Assembly: GCF_011397635.1 (NCBI RefSeq)
Contig: NC_064769.1
Location: 41,144,533 to 41,208,532 of the forward strand
DNA from: Epinephelus fuscoguttatus
Taxonomy: Eukaryota > Chordata > Actinopteri > Perciformes > Serranidae
Length of the DNA: 64,000 bases
Direction: 5' to 3'
The first letter of the stretch is position 1. Each line of letters opens with the position of its first letter. Shown here one piece after another: positions 1 through 11,400 of this stretch. The notes beneath the pieces are model-generated. The model saw only the letters and a program-made list of their open reading frames with translations, did no database searches and had not been told where the DNA came from. The translations under genes and the position numbers were made by a program.

Positions 1-3000
1 GATTATGTGACACGTGATTATGTGACAGATGTTGATGTGACAGGTGTTGATGTGACAGGTGATGGTGTGACAGGTGATGTGACAGGTGATGGTGTGATAG
101 GTGATTATGTGACACGTGATTATGTGACAGATGTTGATGTGACAGGTGATGGTGTGACAGGTGATTGTGTGACAGGTGATGGTGTGACAGGTGATGATGT
201 GACAGGTGATGTGACAGGTGATGTGACAGGTGATGGTGTGACAGGTGATGATGTGACAGGTGATGGTGTGACAGGTGATGGTGTGACAGGTGATTATGTG
301 ACAGGTGATGGTGTGACAGGTGATGATGCGACAGGTGATGGTGTGACAGGTGATGATGCGACAGGTGATGGTGTGACAGGTGATGGTGTGACGGGTCATG
401 TGACAGGTGATGGTGTGACAGGTGGTGTGACAGGTGATGATGCGACAGGTGATGGTGTGACAGGTGATGTGACAGGTGATGATGTGACAGGTGATGGTGT
501 GACAGGTGATGATGTGACAGATGATGTGACAGGTGATTGTGTGACAGGTGATGATGTGACAGGTGATGGTGTGACAGGTTATTATGTGACGTGATGGTGT
601 GACAGGTGATGTGACAGGTGATGATGCGACAGGTGATGTGACAGGTGATTGTGTGACAGGTGATGATGTGACAGGTGATGGTGTGACAGGTTATTATGTG
701 ACGTGATGGTGTGACAGGTGATGTGACAGGTGATGATGCGACAGGTGATGGTGTGACAGGTGATGGTGTGACGGGTGATGTGACAGGTGATGGTGTGACA
801 GGTGATGTGACAGGTGATTGTGTGACAGGTGATGATGTGACAGGTGATGTGACAGGTGATGGTGTGACAGGTGATGATGTGACAGGTGATGTGACAGGTG
901 ATGGTGTGACGGGTGATGTGACAGGTGATTGTGTGACAGGTGATGATGTGACAGGTGATGGTGTGACAGGTGATGATGTGACAGGTGATGGTGTGACAGG
1001 TTATTATGTGACGTGATGGTGTGACAGGTGATGTGACAGGTGATGATGCGACAGGTGATGGTGTGACAGGTGATGGTGTGACTGGTGATGTGACAGGTGA
1101 TGGTGTGACAGGTGGTGTGACAGGTGATGGTGTGACAGGTGATGATGTGACAGGTGATGTGACAGGTGATGGTGTGACAGGTGATGTGACAGGTGATGGT
1201 GTGACAGGTGATGATGTGACAGGTGATGGTGTGACAGGTGATGATGCGACAGGTGATGATGCGACAGGTGATGATGCGACAGGTGATGTGACAGGTGATT
1301 GTGTGACAGGTGATGATGTGACAGGTGATGGTGTGACAGGTTATTATGTGACGTGATGGTGTGACAGGTTATTATGTGACAGGTGATGATGCGACAGGTG
1401 ATGGTGTGACAGGTGATGGTGTGACAGGTTATTATGTGACAGGTGATGATGCGACAGGTGATGGTGTGACAGGTGATTGTGTGACAGGTGATGATGTGAC
1501 AGGTGATGGTGTGACAGGTTATTATGTGACGTGATGGTGTGACAGGTGATGATGTGACAGGTGATGTGACAGGTGATGGTGTGACAGGTGATGGTGTGAC
1601 GGGTGATGTGACAGGTGATGGTGTGACAGGTGATGTGACAGGTGATTGTGTGACAGGTGATGATGTGACAGGTGATGTGACAGGTGATGGTGTGACAGGT
1701 GATGATGTGACAGGTGATGTGACAGGTGATGGTGTGACGGGTGATGTGACAGGTGATTGTGTGACAGGTGATGATGTGACAGGTGATGGTGTGACAGGTG
1801 ATGATGTGACAGGTGATGGTGTGACAGGTTATTATGTGACGTGATGGTGTGACAGGTGATGTGACGGGTCATGTGACAGGTGATGGTGTGACAGGTGATG
1901 GTGTGACGGGTGATGTGACAGGTGATGGTGTGACAGGTGGTGTGACAGGTGATGGTGTGACAGGTGATGATGTGACAGGTGATGTGACAGGTGATGGTGT
2001 GACAGGTGATGTGACAGGTGATGGTGTGACAGGTGATGATGTGACAGGTGATGGTGTGACAGGTGATGATGCGACAGGTGATGATGCGACAGGTGATGAT
2101 GCGACAGGTGATGTGACAGGTGATTGTGTGACAGGTGATGATGTGACAGGTGATGGTGTGACAGGTTATTATGTGACGTGATGGTGTGACAGGTTATTAT
2201 GTGACAGGTGATGATGCGACAGGTGATGGTGTGACAGGTGATGGTGTGACGGGTGATGGTGTGACAGGTGGTGTGACAGGTGATGGTGTGACTGGTGATG
2301 GTGTGACGGGTGATGTGACAGGTGATGGTGTGACAGGTGGTGTGACAGGTGATGATGCGACAGGTGATGGTGTGACAGGTGATGTGACAGGTGATGTGAC
2401 AGGTGATTGTGTGACAGGTGATGATGTGACAGGTGATGGTGTGACAGGTTATTATGTGACGTGATGGTGTGACAGGTGATGTGACAGGTGATGATGCGAC
2501 AGGTGATGGTGTGACAGGTGATGGTGTGACGGGTGATGTGACAGGTGATGGTGTGACAGGTGGTGTGACAGGTGATGGTGTGACAGGTGATGATGTGACA
2601 GGTGATGTGACAGGTGATGGTGTGACAGGTGATGTGACAGGTGATGGTGTGACAGGTGATGGTGTGACAGGTGATGATGCGACAGGTGATGGTGTGACAG
2701 GTGATGATGCGACAGGTGATGGTGTGACAGGTGATGGTGTGACGGGTGATGTGACAGGTGATGGTGTGACAGGTGGTGTGACAGGTGATGATGCGACAGG
2801 TGATGGTGTGACAGGTGATGTGACAGGTGATGATGTGACAGGTAATGGTGTGACAGGTGATGATGTGACAGGTGATGTGACAGGTGATTGTGTGACAGGT
2901 GATGATGTGACAGGTGATGGTGTGACAGGTTATTATGTGACGTGATGGTGTGACAGGTGATGTGACAGGTGATGATGCGACAGGTGATGGTGTGACAGGT

Positions 3001-4493
3001 GATGGTGTGACGGGTGATGTGACAGGTGATGGTGTGACAGGTGGTGTGACAGGTGATGATGCGACAGGTGATGTGTGACAGGTGATGGTGTGACGGGTGA
3101 TGTGACAGGTGATGGTGTGACAGGTGGTGTGACAGGTGATGATGTGACAGGCGATGATGTGACAGGTGATGGTGTGACAGGTGATGATGCGACAGGTGAT
3201 GATGTGACAGGTGATGGTGTGACGGGTGATGTGACAGGTGATGGTGTGACAGGTGATGATGCGACAGGTGATGATGTGACAGGTTATTATGTGACGTGAT
3301 GGTGTGACAGGTGATGATGTGACAGGCGATGATGTGACAGGTGATGGTGTGACAGGTGATGATGTGACGTGATGGTGTGACAGGTGATGATGTGACAGGT
3401 GATGGTGTGACAGGTTATTATGTGACGTGATGATGTGACAGGTGATGATGTGACAGGTGATGGTGTGACAGGTGATGATGTGACAGGTGATGATGTGACA
3501 GGTGATTATGTGACGTGATGATGTGACAGGTGATGATGTGACAGGCGATGGTGTGACAGGTTATTATGTGACGTGATGGTGTGACAGGTGATGATGTGAC
3601 AGGTGATGGTGTGACAGGTTATTATGTGACGTGATGGTGTGACAGGTGATGATGTGACAGGCGATGATGTGACAGGTGATGGTGTGACAGGTGTTGATGT
3701 GACAGGTGATGCGACAGGTGATGGTGTGACAGGTTATTATGTGACGTGATGGTGTGACAGGTGATGTGACAGGCGATGATGTGACAGGTGATGGTGTGAC
3801 AGGTGATGATGTGACAGGTGATGGTGTGACAGGTTATTATGTGACGTGATGATGTGACAGGTGATGATGTGACAGGTGATGATGTGACGTGATGATGTGA
3901 CAGGTGATGGTGTGACAGGTTATTATGTGACGTGATGATGTGACAGGTGATGATGTGACAGGTGATGATGTGACAGGTGATGGTGTGACAGGTTATTATG
4001 TGACGTGATGATGTGACAGGTGATGATGTGACAGGTGATGGTGTGACAGGTGCAAAATATGGGCGTGGACTGGTGGTGAGAGGTGCCAGTTCATGATGGA
4101 CAGGTGATTAAGGATGATGTGACAGGTGATGATGTGACAGCTGATTATGGCGGATGATGTGACAGGTGCATGATGTGACATCTCTCCACTTTGTGCATGT
4201 ATAGGTCCTCTTTGTGCATGTGTGTGACAGGTGATGATGTGACAGGTGATGGTGTGACAGGTGATGATGTGACGTGATGATGTGACAGGTGATGATGTGA
4301 CAGGTGATTATGTGACGTGATGATGTGACAGGTGATGATGTGACAGGTGATGGTGTGACAGGTTATTATGTGACGTGATGGTGTGACAGGTGATGGTGTG
4401 ACAGGTAATGTGACAGGTGATGATGTGACAGGCAATGATGTGACAAGTGATGGTGTGACAAGTGATGATGTGACAAGTTATGTGACCACCTTA
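1..4493. repeat. GTGACAGGTGAT minisatellite, 12- and 15-bp units with higher-order structure
   Basis: The first 4.5 kb is a tandem array of GTGACAGGTGAT with an optional 3-bp insertion (GGT, GAT or GCG variants). Because 12 and 15 are multiples of three, the plus strand reads as open blocks of V-T-G-D repeats. The blocks end at a recurrent variant, GGTTATTATGTGACGTGATGG, which lies near 595, 705, 1016, 1356, 1531, 1844, 2181, 2464, 2945 and 3299. Blocks 711-1356 and 1539-2181 are near copies, which shows a higher-order duplication of about 826 bp. The array continues past the window start. I see no gene in it; it is intergenic, downstream of fktn. Confidence 0.97.
4050..4228 (+). repeat. SINE fragments embedded in the minisatellite
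   Basis: Two non-array stretches interrupt the minisatellite. One, near 4051-4105, matches the body of the SINE found at 4606 and 17730 (AATATGG, GTGGACTGGTGG, GAGGTGCCAGTTCA). The other, near 4176-4228, matches the 3' part of the same SINE (CATCTCTCCACT, GCATGTATAGGTCCT). Array sequence runs between and around them, so a SINE insertion seems to have been broken up and partly overwritten by array growth. Confidence 0.75.
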
Positions 4494-4605
4494 GCTCCTT
4501 CCATGTTGATTAGCGTCTTTCTTAATGTCTGCTTTCTTCTTCTTACCTCTGCTTCGTACTTCTGCTTCTTCTTCTTTGTTGTTGTTCTTCTTTGTTTGTT
4601 TCTGG

Positions 4606-4728
4606 GGGGCGGCAGTAGCTCAGTCCATAGGGACTTGGGTTGGGAACCGGAGGGTCGCCTGTTGAGTCCCCGTCCGGACCAAAATATGGAGCGTGGACTG
4701 GTGGCTGGAGAGGTGCCAGTTCACCTCC
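4606..4728 (+). mobile_element. tRNA-headed SINE, 5' part
   Basis: The sequence GGCAGTAGCTCAGTCCATAGG is A-box-like and GGGTCGCCTGTTGAGTCCCC is B-box-like, as in a tRNA-derived pol III head. A second, fuller copy lies at 17730-18090. This copy stops at about 4728, where it is joined to a duplicated piece of fktn exon 10. Parts of its 3' end seem to reappear further on, near 4805-4945, mixed with the duplicated fktn sequence. Confidence 0.8.
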
Positions 4729-5108
4729 AGCAGAGCTGAAATGAGGGAAGCAAGGCACCTGAAGAAAAAAACTGCTTAAAACATTTTTAACGGCAAACAG
4801 TCAAACACACTCTGACATCTCTCCACTGTAATGCATGTATAGGTCCTCATGTTTCCCAACATGTGTGTGTCTTTCAGACCTGTGTGATTGGACAACAGAG
4901 TAAAAAATCTTTATTTTGAATTTCTCAGGGGAATTAATAAAGAAATAAATTAACTTATTTTGAAGAGCTGTTTCCTGGTCAAAATGGTCGGACAGGTGTG
5001 ACATCACATCCAGAGCCATAAGTACAGGAATGTTCCTCTCTGCAGCAGGTCACAGTTTACTGTCTGTTCTCAGCATGGATACCAAGAGGCTGAGAAGGCA
5101 GAGCGAGA
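4729..5108. repeat. Mosaic duplicate of the fktn intron 9/exon 10 border and flank
   Basis: This block matches 5465-5820. It starts inside exon 10 (CAGCAGAGC, GAAATGAGGGAAG), crosses the exon 10 splice acceptor (retained at about 4758/4759 with its T-rich tract), and runs on through intron sequence (AACGGCAAACAGTCAAACACAC, TTTTGAAGAGCTGTTTCCTG, TCACAGTTTACTGTCTGTTC). It ends in the first bases of the P-like transposon that follows the intronic copy. SINE-like patches (GCAAGGCACC, GCATGTATAGGTCCT, AATTAATAAAG) interrupt the match. It is therefore a chimera of a SINE and a local duplicate, and the duplication happened after the P-like insertion. Confidence 0.8.
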
Positions 5109-5244
5109 GGACGTTCCTGTAGTAGTTCCTGCCCCCCAAATATTACCAGGAACTTTTTCAGTGGAAACGGGCCTATATAATCAGATACAGTCAGAAAGTG
5201 TCGAGATAAAAAAAAACCCCTCGGTGTCTGTTTTTTGTCACGTC

Positions 5245-5250
5245 TTTATT
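5245..5250 (-). promoter_or_regulatory. Candidate poly(A) signal of fktn
   Basis: AATAAA on the minus strand, 30 bases downstream of the fktn stop codon. If used, the 3' UTR would be only about 50-60 bases. The next stretch downstream holds the SINE-fused duplicate, so this early signal would keep that block out of the mRNA. Not confirmed by any transcript. Confidence 0.6.
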
Positions 5251-5279
5251 TGTTTCATTTTTCAGTCAAACGTTTCCTG

Positions 5280-5493
5280 TCAGTAAACTTGGATAACCTC
5301 CGCCCACTCGGTCTGAGGCCACACCCCATTTTCCTGTACGTTGCTAGGCGACGACTTCCAGTCCCAGCTCCTCACTGGGACGCTCCATGTGGCGCCATAG
5401 TTCGCCGTCACATAGTCCAGCGTTTCACAAGGAACGCGAACTTTCAGCTCCAGAAGCTCTGCCCAGCAGAGCGTGAAATGAGGGAAGAAGTAC
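5280..5493 (-). CDS. fktn last exon, coding part (residues 387-457 and stop)
   Basis: Acceptor TTTTTTTTTTCTTCAG|GTAC, then 70 residues and TGA. It encodes [59 protein letters not shown] and [10 protein letters not shown]. This is the fukutin C-terminus with the Y-..-NYG..W..P-..-WDWK signature. The acceptor is preceded by 13.9 kb of intron and is duplicated downstream of the gene at about 4759. Confidence 0.98.
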
Positions 5494-8400
5494 CTGAAGA
5501 AAAAAAAAACTTTATTTAAAACATTTTTAACGGCAAACAGTCAAACACACCAACATCACTGTAATGATGTCACTGACTCATGTTTCCCAACAGGTGGTTG
5601 CAGGTCCGCTCTGATTGGATGGCAGGTAAAAAACAATCTTTATTTTGAAGTCCAGGGAATTAATAACAGAGCTTTTATTTTGAAGAGCTGTTTCCTGCTG
5701 CAGAGTGACAGACGGACAGGTGTGAACCTCCACGGGAAGCCATAAGTACCAGGATGTTCCTCTGCAGCAGGTCACAGTTTACTGTCTGTTCTCAAAGAGC
5801 ATGGATACCAAGAGGCGAAGCTCAACAGAACGCCCCACAGCAACAGACTCACCCATGGTTTCGTCCTACCGCCGCCATTTTGGACTGTCAGCAGACCCGC
5901 TTGCATACAAAGACACACAGACAAACTGAAGTATATCGCTATTAATTATGCTTACAATGCTACTCACCTCGTGATAGCTTGGTCACAGCTGCTTTTTCAC
6001 ATTTTTGTAAAGCAAAATATAGACTTTAAAAAAAAACAAAACGAAGAAAAACGGCCTAGATGGCATCTCTACATATTACATCCACTTATGAGAAGATTAA
6101 CTTAATTACTCCATCAAAATCACCCCATAAGCCAATCTACCAAAAAATAAATAAAAAAATAAAAAAAATAAATATTTTAACTAGAAACACATTAATGGCG
6201 ACGTCACATAGTCAAGAATAAAGATTTATTTACAATTTGTACAGTAAGGGGACAGTAATAAAAATAATAATAATAATAATAATAATAATATATAGGCTAT
6301 TTTAATATGATATATTTTAATGCTAAAGCAGTAATCAGTTCTGATATACATGGTCCAAGAGGCCATATATAGGCCTATATATACATATATACATATATCT
6401 TCCCATGAAAACTGGCATATTAAATTGATATTAAAACACTTTAAAACGTACACCTCTGTCGGGATCCTTCGGGAAACGGTGGAAGGCCAGGTGCGGGGTG
6501 TTCCACTGATAGTTGTTGCAGTTAATTGCACTACACTGTTTTCTTTTACTTTTCTCTCCTCTCTCCTTGACATCTTGCATGTTGTCTGGGCGCAACAGTC
6601 CAAGCTCAACAGTCCAAAATGGCATTAGCGCCCCTAGTGGCTGTTGGCAGAAATTCAACGAAGCTTCGCCTCTTGATATCCATGCTCTTTGGTTCTGACC
6701 CACAATCTTCTGCAGCTGACGACACATCATATCGACTGAGCCGTAGACAGTTGACAGATGATTGACAGGTGACAGATGATTGACAGGCGACAGATGACCA
6801 GTCGAACATTAATAACATGAATATTAATTAATTAATGAAATAAACAAAATATTAACGCTGCAAGCAGCAATGAACGGGCCCTCGCACCTTCACACAACTC
6901 GGGGGTGCTGGCAGGACGCAGGCTAACGCATCAGTTCATTTCTGTCAAAGTCAGACGGTACATAAAGGAGTGAGATGGCATATCCTTCATTCAGTCCTGA
7001 GATGACTATTTCACATTTTGTACCACTTCCTCTTCCCACTAGAGGGAGTCAGAGAAGGAACTAATGATATATGATGTTCCTATACATAAAATATAGACCA
7101 CAGCATGTAAATGTCAGATAAATCAAAAAATAAATGTTCGAAAAGACATACTTCCTGTTGGAGCTAGGTGGCGCTGTACTCATCACTGAATATTGACACA
7201 TAGATCTGTCCAGGGTGGGACTCTCATCAATCCTGTGAAATTTGGATAAGATTGGACCATGTATGCTGGAGATATAAACTACTTCCTGTTGCATAGTGAC
7301 ATATGCAAGTTTAACGCCTTGCCACGGTCACATGGTTTGATGAAAACTCAAGCTTGTTAGTTATAACTATTCTTCTTCAAGGTCTTTCAGTGGGACAGAC
7401 CAACATTTGAAGTCAATTGAATAAAATCTGTAGGACAACTTCTTTAATTTACAAGCCCTGGAAATGGCCAAAAGTGCACAAAAGTGGTAGTAAGTAAATT
7501 CAAAATGGCGGACTTCCTGTTGGGTTTGGAGCATGGCTCCAAGAGGCTTTTTTGTACGTCTTAAAGTGTCACAGGTGCCTACCAAGTTTCATACATGCAG
7601 GTCAAATCAGCTTCGGGGGCTGCTTAATTGAAATATTCAAGGGGGCGCTGTTGAGCCATCTTGGTGCATCAAAGCACAATAATCACACCAGACAACAGGA
7701 CCTGCAACCTGTGATGTGTGTGCCACGTTTGGTGCGTTTTCAAGTGTCCCTTGTCCCTTCAAAACAACATCGTGTTTAATGGCGAACAAGAGCAAGTTTG
7801 AGGTGGGTCTGATTAACCTGCTAGAAGAGGGACATCAAAGAATGAACTCAGTGACTTTCTGCAGATGTGTTCAGGGCTGGACTGTCATGATATGTGTGAA
7901 GTTTTGGCAAGATATTCCCACGTGGAGTCAAGTTACAGCAACGTTTATCATCACGGCGAAACATCAAAATTTGCTGCCACACCATGGCCACGCCCTTTGA
8001 CCCCTGGAAATGGCCAAAAATGCACCAAAAGTGAGATCCTTAAAATATCAAACTTTTCACCAGTTCTGATACATCTGCAAAGTTTCATGAGTTTCGGGGT
8101 ATGTTAAGCCTCCCATAAGGGCAATTCATTTGGAGGAAGAAAAAGAAGAATTCCTTCAATTTCAATAGGGTCCTTGCACTGCGTGCTTGGGCCCTTAAAA
8201 CCAACAAACAGTGACAGAGCTACAGGTGTAGAATAGAATAGAATAGAACCAACTTTATTGATCCCACGAGGGGCAATTCGTTTGTAGCTTCCCCATCCCA
8301 CAATATACAAACAACAACACACTAATCCATGCCAAGCACAGTCCAGGCCATGGCCACGCCCTTTGACGAACACTCAGTTTCCACAATAAAGCATGATCAA

Positions 8401-11400
8401 GGTCTTACGGCTTTTTTGACCAAGTTTGAGTACGATGTGGTCAACTTTGTAGGAGATATTCATCAAAGTCTAAAACATGACATTTCCTGTTGCCAGTAGG
8501 GGGCGCTATATTTATCTCTAATTATTGACATGTAGATGTGTTCAGGGCGGGACTGTCATCAATTCTGTGAAGTTTGGGCAAGATTAGACCATGTAAGCCA
8601 GAGTTATAAACTACTTCCTGTTGCATAGTGACATATGCAAGTTTAACGCCATCCCACGGTCACATGGTTTGATGAAAACTCAAGCTTGTTAGTTATAACT
8701 ATTCTTCTTCAAGGTCTTTCAGTGGGACAGACCAAGGTTTGAAGTCGATCGGATGAAATCTCTAGGACGAGTTCGTTCATTTAGGACCCCTGGAAATGGC
8801 CAAAAATGCACCAAAATTGCACAGTAAATTCAAAATGGCCGACTTCCTGTTGGGTTTAGAGCATGCCTCCAAGAGGCTTTTTATGTAAGTTTCACACTCC
8901 TTGGTTAAACCAGCTTCGGGGGCTGTTTTGTTGAAATTTTGTGGGTGGCGCTACTGAGCCATTTTTTGGAACTGAAGGGTGAGACCCTTAAAATATGAAA
9001 TTTTTCACCGGTTCTGATGTATCTGCAGTTTCATGAAATTTATTTGTAAGAAGAAGAAGAAGAAGAAGAATTCCTTGCATTTCAATAGGGTCCACCCTAA
9101 ATATAAATATAAGAAAGAAAGACCTTCTATTCTGTCAGGACATTATTTGCTGAACTAACTACCATCTAAGTTTAGTACCCGAATAGCTGAAGGGATAAAA
9201 GATTTAGAGTAGCCATTAGTCTTGCTCAGAGGCACAAGGTATCGACGACCAGAAGGCAACAGTGAAAACTCTTGAGACAGGACATGGAGACATTGATTAA
9301 TAATGCTCTTCCTCTTCTCAACCATCTGATTCTCCCAGGGGGACAGACAGACAGACAGAAGGACAGAGGGACAGACAGAAGGACAGAGGGACAGACAGAC
9401 GGACAGAAGGGCAGACAGACAGACAGACAGACAGAAGGACAGAGGGACAGGAGGACAGAGGGACAGAAGAACAGAGGGACAGACAGAAGGGCAGACAGAC
9501 AGACAGAAGGACAGGAGAACAGAGGGACAGACAGGGGGACAGGAGGACAGGAGAACAGAGGGACAGACAGGAGGACAGGAGAACAGAGGGACAGACAGGG
9601 GGACAGGAGGACAGAGGGACAGGAGAACAGAGGGACAGACAGGAGGACAGGAGAACAGAGGGACAGACAGAAGGACAGGAGAACAGAGGGACAGACAGGG
9701 GGACAGAGGGACAGGAGGACAGAGGAACAGACAGGGGGACTGGAGGACAGAGGGACAGACAGGGGGACAGGAGAACAGAGGGACAGACAGGAGGACAGAG
9801 GGACAGGAGGACAGAGGGACAGACAGGGGGACTGGAGGACAGAGGGACAGACAGGAGAACAGAGGGACAGACAGGGGGACTGGAGGACAGAAGGACAGAC
9901 AGGGGGACAGGAAGACAGAGGGACAGACAGGCAGACAGACAGAAGGGCAGAGAGACAGACAGAAGGAGAGAGGGATAGACAGAAGGACAGACAGACAGAG
10001 GGACAGACAGGGGGACAGGAGGACAGAGGGACAGGAGAACAGAGAGACAGACAGGGGGACAGGAGGACAGAGGGACAGACAGGAGGACAGAGGGACAGAC
10101 AGGGGGACAGGAGGACAGAAGGACAGACAGGGGGACAGGAAGACAGAGGGACAGACAGGCAGACAGACAGAAGGGCAGAGAGACAGACAGAAGGAGAGAG
10201 GGATAGACAGAAGGACAGACAGACAGAGGGACAGACAGGGGGACAGGAGGACAGAGGGACAGGAGAACAGAGAGACAGACAGGGGGACAGGAGGACAGAA
10301 GGACAGACAGGGGGACAGGAAGACAGAGGGACAGACAGGGGGACAGACAGAAGGGCAGAGAGACAGACAGAAGGACAGAGGGATAGACAGAAGGACAGAC
10401 AGACAGAGGGACAGACAGGGGGACAGGAGGACAGAGGGACAGGAGAACAGAGAGACAGACAGGGGGACAGGAAGACAGAGGGACAGACAGGCAGACAGAC
10501 AGAAGGGCAGAGAGACAGACAGAAGGACAGAGGGATAGACAGAAGGACAGACAGACAGAGGGACAGACAGGGGGACAGGAGGACAGAGGGACAGGAGAAC
10601 AGAGGGACAGACAGGAGGACAGAGGGACAGGAGAACAGAGGGACAGACAGGGGGACAGGAGGACAGAGGGACAGACAGGGGGACAGGAGGACAGAGGGAC
10701 AGGAGAACAGAGGGACAGACAGGAGGACAGAGGCACAGGAGAACAGAGGGACAGACAGGGGGACAGGAGGACAGAGGGACAGAGGCAATGCAGGTATTTT
10801 GGAGCAAGCCTTAACTCTGCTCTGAAGGCTGTTCTTATCCTTAACAGAGAGAATATTAAAGCATCAGATAAAAGAAAAAGTTCAAAGACTTTCAATGAAA
10901 GAACAATAAAAACAACTCAAGATTTTCCCATTGACATTAAAGGAATTCAACTTCCTCAGCAGGTAAATCCTCTGCTGACCTTTCTTGACAATGGACTCTG
11001 TGTTCATATTGAACTTCAGTTTACAATCAGACACAGCACCCAGGTGTTTGTAAGACACCACAATCTGAACATTTCCACCATGAATGACACTGACCTGATG
11101 ATCACTGTGAAACCTAAAGTCAATTATCATGTCATTGGTTTTAGAAACATTTAAATCGAGCTAACTGCCATCTCACCATTTCACAAAATCCTGTAATGCA
11201 GGACCATGATCACTGTCAGAGCGCTGCAGTAAAGATAAGAGGACAGTGTCATCAGAAAGCTTCACCAGATGCCTGTTGACTTGAGAAGATCTGCAGCTGT
11301 CAGTATACAGAATAAATAATAAATAAGAGAGGTGACAACACACAACCTTGAGGAGAGCCGGTGGTAAAAATGGACATGTTAACCATTTGTCCATTGACAA

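Noticed and set aside
7-3299. V-T-G-D repeat ORFs
   Set aside because: Pure tandem repeat of 12/15-bp units with no start context, splice sites or non-repeat domain.
4606-4680. Functional tRNA gene
   Set aside because: A- and B-box-like motifs are present, but the sequence continues as a SINE found several times here and does not fold as a cloverleaf by eye.
9155-10895. ORFs of 517-550 codons on both strands (Cys/Leu/Pro/Ser-rich or Arg/Gln/Gly/Thr-rich)
   Set aside because: They arise from the GGACAGA array, occur in several frames on both strands at once, and are fused to unrelated LINE sequence.
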